DNA from: Cyanobacteria bacterium OH_CBB_238
Lineage (GTDB): Bacteria > Cyanobacteriota > Vampirovibrionia > Gastranaerophilales > Gastranaerophilaceae
DNA: 27,207 bases
Reading direction: 5' to 3'
NCBI GenBank assembly: GCA_023409995.1
Contig: JAEYQN010000122.1
Location: forward strand, 1 to 27,207
This document shows positions 15,893 to 23,027 of this stretch, one piece after another. Made by a program: the position numbers and the translations under genes. Numbering within the stretch: position 1 is the stretch's first letter; each line of letters starts with the position of its first letter. The notes under the pieces were generated by a model. That model saw only the letters and a list, made by a program, of their open reading frames with translations, had not been told where the DNA came from and ran no database searches.

Positions 15893-16021
15893 TGAAATAG
15901 ATTCCTTTAAGTTATTATTTTTTAGTTCGCGAAGAGCCTCTATAACCATAGAGGCTTTTGAACTATTTAACAAATCCTCTATCCTAATAATTGCATCATC
16001 CAACTGAACATTTCCTGTCAT
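15884..16021 (-). CDS. Small protein of 45 aa downstream of GH57, unknown
   Basis: A 45-codon ORF reading MTGNVQLDDAIIRIEDLLNS then a second helical half with IEALRELKNNN. It is preceded by GAGGAAG seven bases from the ATG, a good ribosome site, and lies 58 bases after the GH57 stop on the same strand. The sequence looks like one or two amphipathic helices with no membrane segment. Its end overlaps the convergent carbonic anhydrase stop by 9 bases, and a hairpin that may terminate that gene is embedded in it. No family is recognised. The ribosome site and protein-like composition argue for a real gene; the embedded hairpin argues for caution. Confidence 0.6.
   Translation of the reverse strand: MTGNVQLDDAIIRIEDLLNSSKASMVIEALRELKNNNLKESISLE
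15935..15959 (+). terminator. Probable terminator of the carbonic anhydrase cluster
   Basis: AGCCTCTAT (15935-15943) pairs exactly with ATAGAGGCT (15948-15956) around AACC, followed by TTT. The T run is short. It lies within the minus-strand 45-codon ORF. Confidence 0.55.
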
Positions 16022-16079
16022 TTAAAACTTCCTCAAGTCTACAACATTAATATTTTAGTTGTTTATTTAAAGCTATTCA

Positions 16080-18347
16080 TCATTCAACAAAATGAGCTTG
16101 TGCAACTTTAGGTCTTTGCAATGATAAAAGTAAATCTTGCGGATAAACCTCTTCGGTTTGTCCCAAGGTACCATTAATGATGAAAAAATCCACCTTTTCA
16201 CCCGGCTTTATACATAATTCATTAAACGGTATAGACATCTCCACAACATCATAGTATGCATAATTAACATCATTATTTAATTTTAAAACCCACAAATTAT
16301 CCTTTATCGCCTTGGAAAATTGTAAGGGATAAAATCCATCTTTAAACAGCGTAACCTTAATTTCATGAGTGTATCCATCCTTCAGAATTGGAAAAATATA
16401 ATCAGGCTTGTTAACTGTTCTAATTGGAGCAGTATATGCAGAGTGTTCGTTATAACACTTAAAATAAACATATATTTGATATATGGATTTAAAATTTCCT
16501 TTTAGATCAAGAATATAAGGATTAACCTCAAATCTCAAATATATATTATCTTCATCACAACCAAAATATATGCTATTAAACAATTTATTTTCCTGAGGAA
16601 TAGGGCCCGCAGGAATGTCAATGCATCCTGCATTCATCCATTCATCATTATGCATTTCTCTTCCATTTACAATTGGAGAGATTGTTTTCTTTGGGGCACG
16701 CGAAGGCTTACCAATAAAAGAAATTAAAGGAGATTCCAAGTATTTTGGTATTTTTTTATCCAGCAAAAGATATATATTTTTCAAATGTTCTCTAAACAAA
16801 TAGTCGAATATGTGATCTTGCCCTGAATCATTGGGTTCACCATACCACCAAAACCAATCACTACCTTCAGCAATATATAGTTCATTTTTTGCTATAGCTA
16901 AAAGCTCTGGGGCAATACCTTCTTTTTCAAACTCTTTTAAGTCGAGGTATGTCCTAGAAAGATATTTCCAAGCCAAGTTTTTTGTAGGCTCAGCAACCCA
17001 TAGCTGAAAGTCTCTATTTATCCAAGATCCAGAAGCAAGTGTATTCAACTTCTTAAAGTTAGCAGAAGTATCTATATAATCACTAACTAAAACCGTGGAC
17101 AATGTCTTGTCTCTACTTATAAGCTTATATAGTGTTTCAAGAAACTGCGCTCCATCATGCGAATAGCTTTCCCAGCTATTTTCGCCATCCATTGCAATAG
17201 TAAGTAAGTGCTCTTTGTCAGGGGAGTTCTGCAATTTATTTTGAACAGTCTTTATTCTACTGTACAAATCACTAGCAGCAGCAACACTGTCATGGTGGGG
17301 ATATTCAAAACTTATTAAATTAGGAATTACCGAATCTCTAAATACAATATTAATATCCCCATTTTTAGATTCATAATTGTAAACATTACAAAGCTCATAA
17401 GGATCTTCTAAAAAGCCTTTGAAGTCACGAACAAATTCTTTTTTTATAGAATTAGCAAGAATTCCTTCATCAGAAATAGTCCATTTTATGCCTAATTCAG
17501 AAAAAGCATCCAATGTTTTTGGGCTAACACAATGCTCTGATGGCCAAAGCCCAATTGGTCTTTTGCCAAATGTTTCTTCCATCTTATCCAGCGCCATTTT
17601 TATTTGCATTTTAGCATCGTCTGCCATACTATTTTTAGTTTCAGGCAAAGGGTAACGAACCGTGGATTTCTTAGCTACACCCATATCAAACATTAGTGGC
17701 AGTATTGGATGATAATAAGGACTTGTTGTTATTTCAATTTTTCCATCTTCTTGATATTTTTTAAACGAAGGAATTATTTTAGAAATAATCCTTCTTTGAA
17801 TATCTATAATCATTTCCCTATCTTCAAGAGTAAAATTTTGTTCTTTTTGAACTAATTGACCAATCTCGGGATAAACATTTTTCCAGATAGGGTCAAACCA
17901 AATCAGGTTATACCACCCCATTATGTCAGAATATTCTTGATCTGAAAAATCATTAATATCTACATCTTCTTTTAAATAACGTTTCTGATACAAAGAGCTG
18001 TAATAACTATGATGAGCAATCAAGTTAGCATAATTAGCATCAAAAAAATAATTTAGAATATATTGTTTATCATCATCACTCAGCTCTGCAATAGGCGTAA
18101 CGGTGAGTCTGGAATGAATATCATGGGCACCATTATTAGCATAATCTTCAATTGTATCGATAAGTGCTGGAACTAGATTAAAGTTAAGTTTAAGGCTTGG
18201 GAATTTATCTAAAAATAAAAGCATATCCAAGTAGTCTTTTATGGCATGTAACCTTGTCCATGGCATTAACCTTATCCCTTGAGGCTGAGCCTGATAATTA
18301 GGTTGATGCATATGCCAAATAAAAGCTATAGATAATTTTTTCTGCAT
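16080..18347 (-). CDS. Glycoside hydrolase family 57 protein (alpha-glucan-active)
   Basis: 755 residues. GH57 enzymes are retaining alpha-glucan hydrolases or transferases. The conserved regions appear in order: FIWHMHQPNY at 9-18, TTSPYYHPILP at 207-217, the nucleophile region GLWPSEHCVSP (Glu271), the acid/base region TIAMDGENSWESY (Asp387) and SGSWINRDFQLW. The residues after about 560 form a beta-rich C-terminal region, probably a sandwich or carbohydrate-associated domain. No signal peptide is present, so the substrate is likely intracellular glycogen-like glucan. The ATG at 18347 has GGAG six bases upstream; the in-frame ATG at 18359 has no ribosome site. The motifs resemble amylopullulanase-type and cyanobacterial-type GH57 proteins more than 4-alpha-glucanotransferases, but specificity is uncertain. 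Confidence 0.92.
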   Translation of the reverse strand: MQKKLSIAFIWHMHQPNYQAQPQGIRLMPWTRLHAIKDYLDMLLFLDKFPSLKLNFNLVPALIDTIEDYANNGAHDIHSRLTVTPIAELSDDDKQYILNYFFDANYANLIAHHSYYSSLYQKRYLKEDVDINDFSDQEYSDIMGWYNLIWFDPIWKNVYPEIGQLVQKEQNFTLEDREMIIDIQRRIISKIIPSFKKYQEDGKIEITTSPYYHPILPLMFDMGVAKKSTVRYPLPETKNSMADDAKMQIKMALDKMEETFGKRPIGLWPSEHCVSPKTLDAFSELGIKWTISDEGILANSIKKEFVRDFKGFLEDPYELCNVYNYESKNGDINIVFRDSVIPNLISFEYPHHDSVAAASDLYSRIKTVQNKLQNSPDKEHLLTIAMDGENSWESYSHDGAQFLETLYKLISRDKTLSTVLVSDYIDTSANFKKLNTLASGSWINRDFQLWVAEPTKNLAWKYLSRTYLDLKEFEKEGIAPELLAIAKNELYIAEGSDWFWWYGEPNDSGQDHIFDYLFREHLKNIYLLLDKKIPKYLESPLISFIGKPSRAPKKTISPIVNGREMHNDEWMNAGCIDIPAGPIPQENKLFNSIYFGCDEDNIYLRFEVNPYILDLKGNFKSIYQIYVYFKCYNEHSAYTAPIRTVNKPDYIFPILKDGYTHEIKVTLFKDGFYPLQFSKAIKDNLWVLKLNNDVNYAYYDVVEMSIPFNELCIKPGEKVDFFIINGTLGQTEEVYPQDLLLSLQRPKVAQAHFVE

Positions 18348-18368
18348 ACTTAACTCCATTTGTAAAAA

Positions 18369-18377
18369 ATAATATCA
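18369..18377 (-). promoter_or_regulatory. Extended -10 promoter of the GH57 gene
   Basis: On the minus strand TGATATTAT (18377-18369) is an extended -10 with TATTAT at 18374-18369. No clear -35 box. It leaves a leader of roughly 15-20 bases before the ATG at 18347. Confidence 0.5.
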
Positions 18378-18600
18378 TAATGCACAGGTATTAGAAAGAG
18401 CTTACTGATTAAATCATCCTTTAGCTTGATATTGTTTATGAAGAAATATTACAAACATTTATTCTACATTTTCTTTACTATATCTAGTTGTTGAGGACTT
18501 CAAAAAAAATAGTACAAAAAATAGCATACTAACTTATTCACAATAGTATAAAAAAATGATTTAATATAGAAAATAAATTGAAGAGTCAAATTAGTTTAAA
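18378..18600. other. AT-rich intergenic stretch without a supported gene
   Basis: Part of a roughly 430-base gap between the GH57 and tsaD genes. It contains an 18-codon ORF at 18438-18494 whose product resembles a lipoprotein signal peptide that stops right after the cysteine (ends FTISSC), without a ribosome site; it may be a gene relic or chance. TTGAAG at 18578-18583 may be the -35 box of the small locus at 18600-18730. Nothing else is recognised. Confidence 0.5.
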
Positions 18601-18606
18601 GATATA

Positions 18607-18640
18607 ACGTATGCGCAAAAAATCAACTAAATGCATACGT
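18607..18640 (+). repeat. Long-loop hairpin enclosing a start codon
   Basis: ACGTATGC (18607-18614) pairs exactly with GCATACGT (18633-18640) around an 18-base loop. The 5' arm contains the ATG of the 30-codon ORF, so an RNA with this fold would hide the start codon. Suggests a structured RNA or regulated translation. Confidence 0.5.
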
Positions 18641-18703
18641 ATCACGGTCACAGATGGCAAATCTATGACTTTAGGGGAGGAGATTTGGAATAAATCCAAT
18701 TAG
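18611..18703 (+). CDS. 30-codon ORF or structured small RNA, unknown
   Basis: ATG at 18611 to TAG at 18703 encodes a basic 30-residue peptide (starting MRKKSTKCIRITVTDGKSMT). The stop is one base before a strong terminator, the arrangement expected for a real transcription unit. A possible promoter (TTGAAG at 18578, GATATA at 18601, spacer 17) places the transcript start near or just after the ATG, and no ribosome site precedes it. The 5' end forms an 8-bp hairpin including the start codon. A GGGGAGGAG run at 18674-18682 inside the ORF resembles a ribosome site but leads to no frame. It may be a small RNA rather than a coding gene; I cannot decide from sequence. Confidence 0.35.
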   Translation: MRKKSTKCIRITVTDGKSMTLGEEIWNKSN

Positions 18704-18704
18704 T

Positions 18705-18730
18705 AGCCGCACATGATGCGGCTTTTGTTT
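18705..18730 (+). terminator. Terminator of the small locus
   Basis: AGCCGCA (18705-18711) pairs with TGCGGCT (18717-18723) around a 5-base loop, then TTTTGTTTT. GC-rich for this genome and clearly plus-strand. No annotated plus-strand gene of normal size lies upstream, implying an unannotated transcript. A second hairpin follows at 18729-18751 without a U tract. Confidence 0.82.
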
Positions 18731-18777
18731 TAGAGTTTTGATAACTCTAAAAAATAGCAATAAGAAAATTAAGCAAA

Positions 18778-19824
18778 CTACGCTCTAGAAAAAACTTCAA
18801 CATCTAACGAATCTGTTGTTTCTGCTAAAAAATATGCAGCAGAAGCTATCATTGATGCATTATCTGTGCAATATTTCATTGCAGGAGCATATATTCTATA
18901 ACCGAGTGATTCTAATGCAAAAAACTTCTTCCTTATTTCAGAATTAGCCGCGACACCGCCACCGAGGGCAATTTTCTTAGCTCCTAAATTTTCTGCAGCT
19001 TTCAAAGTTTTTTTAAATAATGTCTTTGTTATACATTCTTGAAAACTTGCAGCAATGTCTTCTTTTGGAAGCTCATTTGATTCTTTTTTTAATTTTTGAA
19101 CCAGTTGTAGAACTGCTGTTTTAAGTCCGGAAAAACTGAAGTCGTATTCACCGACTCTTGCTTCAGTAAATTTATAAGCATTAGGATTCCCACTTGGAGC
19201 CATTCTATCCAAATTCAAACCACCAGGATACGGCAATCCAAGAAGCCTTGCAACTTTATCATAAGCTTCACCTGTAGCGTCATCAATTGTTTCACCAACT
19301 ATTGATTGCTCTAAATAGCTGTCAACTTTTATAATTTGAGTATGCCCACCACTAACCAACAAAGCAACAAATGGGGGCTCTAAATCCGTATCAATGTAAT
19401 TTGCACATACATGAGCATTTAAATGATTAACTCCAATAAATGGCTTATCATATGTTACTGCCATGGCTTTAGCGGCATTGAGCCCAACCAACAAACATCC
19501 AACCAACCCAGGACCAACCGTAGCAGCGATTGCTGTGATTTCAGCAGGGGTCATTTTAGCTTGTTGAAAAGCCTCCTCAATCACAAGATTGATAGATTCT
19601 AAGTGTTCACGGGCAGCAACTTCAGGCACCACTCCCCCAAATTCCCTATGTGTTTTAATTTGAGAAGCAACAACATTTGCCATAACCTCTCTACCATTTT
19701 TAACAATGGCACAGGCTGTTTCATCACAACTGGATTCAATTGCAAGAATAATAACATCTTCTTTTGAGTCAGGGCCTATAAAAACGCTTTGATTGGTTAT
19801 TGGGGTTTTAAATTCTTTTATCAT
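18778..19824 (-). CDS. tsaD: tRNA N6-adenosine threonylcarbamoyltransferase TsaD
   Basis: 348 residues. With TsaB and TsaE it transfers threonylcarbamoyl to adenosine 37 of ANN-decoding tRNAs. The ATP-fold signatures [14 protein letters not shown] (28-41), the metal-binding His pair in [12 protein letters not shown] (His134, His138), [21 protein letters not shown] and [10 protein letters not shown] are all present. The protein carries about 24 extra residues before the usual start of the fold. No alternative Met lies between, and the ATG overlaps the leuC stop as ATGA, so the extension looks genuine. No tsaB, tsaE or tsaC is nearby. It is the second gene of a leuC-tsaD pair. Confidence 0.96.
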   Translation of the reverse strand: MIKEFKTPITNQSVFIGPDSKEDVIILAIESSCDETACAIVKNGREVMANVVASQIKTHREFGGVVPEVAAREHLESINLVIEEAFQQAKMTPAEITAIAATVGPGLVGCLLVGLNAAKAMAVTYDKPFIGVNHLNAHVCANYIDTDLEPPFVALLVSGGHTQIIKVDSYLEQSIVGETIDDATGEAYDKVARLLGLPYPGGLNLDRMAPSGNPNAYKFTEARVGEYDFSFSGLKTAVLQLVQKLKKESNELPKEDIAASFQECITKTLFKKTLKAAENLGAKKIALGGGVAANSEIRKKFFALESLGYRIYAPAMKYCTDNASMIASAAYFLAETTDSLDVEVFSRA

Positions 19825-21092
19825 AGCCCTAGCTCTTCCGGTGAAGCTATTTTCCCAAATATAGCACTTGCCGCAGCCACAGCTGGAGAAGCCAAGTAAA
19901 CTTCACTATCAACATGTCCCATTCTTCCAACAAAGTTTCTATTTGTTGTAGAAATAGCTCTTTCGCCAGCAGCAAGTATACCTGCATGTCCGCCAAGACA
20001 TGGTCCACAAGTAGGAGTTGATACAGCACCGCCAGCTTCCACAATTGTTTGGACATACCCCGCTTCAATTGCTCTTAAATAAATATCTTGAGTTCCAGGG
20101 AAAACAATCAATCTTACATCTTTATGAACTTGATTTCCTTTTAATATTTCTGCGGCAATTTTCAGATCAGAAAGTCTTCCATTTGTGCAACTCCCAATCA
20201 CAGCTTGATCAATTTTTATATCGCCAACTTGAGAAATGGGTCTTGTATTTTCGGGAAGATGAGGAAATGCAACAGTTAGCTCAATATCAGCAACGTCATA
20301 CTTTATAACTCTTTCATATTCAGCATCTTTATCACTATCAAAAAATACCGGCTCTCGTTGAGAACGACCATTTAAATACTGCTTTGTAGTTTCATCTGGC
20401 ACAATAATTCCATTTTTAGCACCTGCCTCTATCGCCATATTACAGAAAGTAAAGCGACCATCCATAGACATTTCTTCAATAACATTTCCGCCAATTTCAA
20501 GAGATTTATACAAAGCTCCATCAACACCAATATCACCAATTAAATGTAGTACCAAATCCTTAGACGATACCCATTTATTTAATACTCCATTAAATTCAAC
20601 CTTTATTGTAGGGGGAACCTTAAACCAAGTTTCACCCGAAGCCATTGCACAAGCCAGATCCGTAGAACCAACACCGGTTGAAAAAGCACCCAAAGCTCCA
20701 TATGTGCACGTATGGGAATCTGCACCAATAACTAAGTCACCAGCAGTAACAATACCTTTATCAGGAAGTAACGTATGCTCAATACCCATTCTTCCAACTT
20801 CAAAGAAATTTTCCAAATCCTGCTCTCGAGCAAACTCTCTAATCATTTTGACTTGTTCTGCCGATTTTATATCTTTATTTGGAACAAAGTGATCAGGAAC
20901 AAAAACAACTCTTTTTTTATCAAAAACTTTGTCTACTCCAATTTTTTTAAATTCTTTTATAGCAACTGGTCCAGTAATATCATTTGCCAGAGTAATATCG
21001 ACTTTTGCCGTAATCAAATCACCAGGTTTAACTTCCTCTAAGCCTGCATGTGAAGCCAATATTTTTTCTGTAATATTCATCGCTCTTGCCAT
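19821..21092 (-). CDS. leuC: 3-isopropylmalate dehydratase large subunit, HacA/LeuC2 type
   Basis: 423 residues. With a small LeuD subunit it isomerises 2- and 3-isopropylmalate in leucine synthesis, using a 4Fe-4S cluster. The cluster cysteines are seen in [10 protein letters not shown] and [12 protein letters not shown], and the substrate region [20 protein letters not shown] is intact. The length (about 420 rather than 465) fits the homoaconitase-like LeuC group, so homoaconitase or methylmalate activity is an alternative. The start [13 protein letters not shown] at 21092 has GAGG upstream and matches the family; a longer frame from 21131 is unsupported. leuD is not adjacent, and the gene runs by ATGA overlap into tsaD, an unusual partner. 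Confidence 0.93.
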   Translation of the reverse strand: MARAMNITEKILASHAGLEEVKPGDLITAKVDITLANDITGPVAIKEFKKIGVDKVFDKKRVVFVPDHFVPNKDIKSAEQVKMIREFAREQDLENFFEVGRMGIEHTLLPDKGIVTAGDLVIGADSHTCTYGALGAFSTGVGSTDLACAMASGETWFKVPPTIKVEFNGVLNKWVSSKDLVLHLIGDIGVDGALYKSLEIGGNVIEEMSMDGRFTFCNMAIEAGAKNGIIVPDETTKQYLNGRSQREPVFFDSDKDAEYERVIKYDVADIELTVAFPHLPENTRPISQVGDIKIDQAVIGSCTNGRLSDLKIAAEILKGNQVHKDVRLIVFPGTQDIYLRAIEAGYVQTIVEAGGAVSTPTCGPCLGGHAGILAAGERAISTTNRNFVGRMGHVDSEVYLASPAVAAASAIFGKIASPEELGL

Positions 21093-21199
21093 AATAAAAA
21101 ACCTCTTTGTATCTTCCATCAATACACTCAATGATATTACAAAACAAACTAAAACACAAAAATATTAATTGTTTATTTAAATTTAAGTCTGTTTTGCAC

Positions 21200-21228
21200 T
21201 TGCAAAGATTTATTATTTATGTTACAAT
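21200..21228 (+). promoter_or_regulatory. Promoter of the NAGPA-domain gene
   Basis: TTGCAA (21200-21205), a 17-base spacer and TACAAT (21223-21228) preceded by TGT (extended -10). The transcript should begin about 18 bases before the ATG at 21253. Confidence 0.72.
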
Positions 21229-21252
21229 TGTAGTATAAAGGATAAAGAAATC

Positions 21253-22554
21253 ATGAACGCGCTGTTGTTAGAAGAACAAAAACGTCTCCAAAAAATAGCC
21301 GTTAACTCATCTTATTTTATGTTGGCAGTGGTTATTTTTTTAGGGCATAGTTTGCTCTCAAACAACTCTTTACTTGCAAGCGAAATAAACGTATCTAAAA
21401 CAAGCTTACTAAACAGTAATTTACCAATAGAATCAATCCCGATAAAAATAGAAAAAGACATAAACCTATTCGCCGAAAAAAAAGCTTGGGAATCATCAAT
21501 TCGAACAAAATACAAAAATACATTGTTGTCTTTTGTCGAACCAGGAGTGGTTCATGTAAAATTCACCAAAACAATAAACTCTCAACCAATAAAAATAAAC
21601 GTAATACAGGTAAGTAGAAAAGTAAATCCAAACATTGAGTTTCTACCGGCCTTAGCATCAGATTCTTTACAACGAAAAGCAACCATAAGAACTATAGCTC
21701 AAAGAAACAACTCTATTGTTGCAGTAAATGGAACTTATTTTAAACCTCAAACAGGTGTTCCTCTAGGGACCTTGATGATTGATAAAAAATTAATGACTGG
21801 ACCTGTTTACAACAGGGTTGCTCTAGGAATAGGGAAAAGTGACTTTAAAATGTCCAGACTAGACTTAAATGCAAGCATTATAAGTGGGGAAATGAATATA
21901 AAACTTGACAACATTAATCAACCAAGGATGTCTGTTGGGCACACAATTCTCTACAATAGAGACTGGGGGCAATACTCTCCACCACCACCGAAATATGGGA
22001 CAAATATAACTGTCGAAAACAATAAAATAACTAAAATATCATACGGCTCAATTGAGATTCCAGAAGAAGGATATATTATATCCGGACCCAAATCAAAATT
22101 AGAGCCGTTATTTAATGCAACAAGTGTCAATTTGGACATTAAAATGCTTCCTCAATGGGAAGACATAGATCACATAATAAGCGGAGGCCCATTTTTAGTA
22201 CGAAATGGTAATTTATTTGTAGATATAAAGGACCAAAAGCTCCTTTCAATAGGAGGACAAAACCCCAGAACAGCAATAGGATACACAAAAGATGGAGATT
22301 TAGTCCTAGCAACTGTTGATGGACGAGAAGCGACCTCTGTTGGAATGAACATCTATGATTTAGCAAAATTAATGAAATCTATTGGCTGTGACAATGCAAT
22401 GAACCTTGACGGGGGCGGATCAAGCATTATGTACGTGAAAGGAAAGGTCGTAAACAATCCATCAATAAAAGGTGGTATTGCAATAAGCAACGCCTTCACT
22501 GTTTCTATTAGCAGTACACCTAATGCAATATCATATAACTACAAAGAAGAATAA
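21253..22554 (+). CDS. Membrane-anchored or secreted NAGPA-domain protein (phosphodiester glycosidase family)
   Basis: 433 residues. An N-terminal hydrophobic segment at about 19-42 (YFMLAVVIFLGHSLL) acts as a signal anchor or signal peptide. The catalytic-type domain spans about 110-415. NAGPA (DUF2233) domains hydrolyse sugar-phosphodiester bonds in some members and are often tied to cell-envelope polysaccharides. Hallmarks seen are AVNGTYF near 156, ISGGPFLVRNG, NPRTAIGYTKDGDLVLATVDGR and NLDGGGSSIMY near the end. AAAGGA lies 11 bases before the ATG. The gene is monocistronic and converges on dtd with a 15-base gap. Substrate is unknown. Confidence 0.88.
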   Translation: MNALLLEEQKRLQKIAVNSSYFMLAVVIFLGHSLLSNNSLLASEINVSKTSLLNSNLPIESIPIKIEKDINLFAEKKAWESSIRTKYKNTLLSFVEPGVVHVKFTKTINSQPIKINVIQVSRKVNPNIEFLPALASDSLQRKATIRTIAQRNNSIVAVNGTYFKPQTGVPLGTLMIDKKLMTGPVYNRVALGIGKSDFKMSRLDLNASIISGEMNIKLDNINQPRMSVGHTILYNRDWGQYSPPPPKYGTNITVENNKITKISYGSIEIPEEGYIISGPKSKLEPLFNATSVNLDIKMLPQWEDIDHIISGGPFLVRNGNLFVDIKDQKLLSIGGQNPRTAIGYTKDGDLVLATVDGREATSVGMNIYDLAKLMKSIGCDNAMNLDGGGSSIMYVKGKVVNNPSIKGGIAISNAFTVSISSTPNAISYNYKEE

Positions 22555-22569
22555 TTCTACAACTAGAGA

Positions 22570-23007
22570 TTATTTCTCAATAAAAAAAGTTACAGGACCA
22601 TCATTAATTAAGTCAACATCCATTGTAGACTGGAATTTTCCTGTAGCAGTTTTCAATCCGTATCCTCTTACTATTTCAACAAAATATTCATACAACTCCA
22701 TCGCCATATTCAATGGAGCAGATTTATCAAAGCTTGGTCTTGTTCCTTTTGTGCAATTACCACATAAAGTAAACTGGGATACAATCATTATCTCACCTTG
22801 GACATCAATTAAAGAAAGATTCATTTTACCTGCGTCATCTTCAAATATTCTTAAATTAACTAATTTATTGGCAAGTTTTATTGCATTATCTTTTGTGTCT
22901 CCTTTTTCAACACCAATAAAAACCAACATTCCTGAATTAATTTCCGAATGCAAATCACCACCTATAGTGACTGATGCTCTTTTTACTCTTTGAACCAAAG
23001 CCTTCAT
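22570..23007 (-). CDS. dtd: D-aminoacyl-tRNA deacylase
   Basis: 145 residues, standard Dtd length. It hydrolyses D-aminoacyl-tRNA (and glycine mischarged on tRNA-Ala), removing D-amino acids from the translation pool. The N-terminus MKALVQRVKRASVTIGG, the active-site segment SQFTLCGNCTKGTRPSF and the Gly-cisPro motif in NDGPVTFF are present. The usual GxFGAxM segment reads GKFQSTM, a modest deviation. GGAT lies before the ATG. It starts 20 bases after the DUF4914 gene on the same strand, so they probably share a transcript. Confidence 0.94.
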   Translation of the reverse strand: MKALVQRVKRASVTIGGDLHSEINSGMLVFIGVEKGDTKDNAIKLANKLVNLRIFEDDAGKMNLSLIDVQGEIMIVSQFTLCGNCTKGTRPSFDKSAPLNMAMELYEYFVEIVRGYGLKTATGKFQSTMDVDLINDGPVTFFIEK

Positions 23008-23027
23008 ATAAGATCCAATAAACCTAA

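Noticed and set aside
18438..18494. 18-codon ORF resembling a truncated lipoprotein signal peptide
   Set aside because: It stops directly after the cysteine, has no ribosome site and no continuing frame; a relic or coincidence.
18640..18690. Possible c-di-GMP (GEMM) riboswitch because of a CACGG...CACAG...GGCAAA resemblance
   Set aside because: The second conserved block (GACGCAAAGCC-like) is missing and the spacing does not fit; the similarity is superficial.
22523..22993. 156-codon plus-strand ORF opposite dtd
   Set aside because: It is the antisense of a firmly identified dtd gene and matches no family; a shadow frame.
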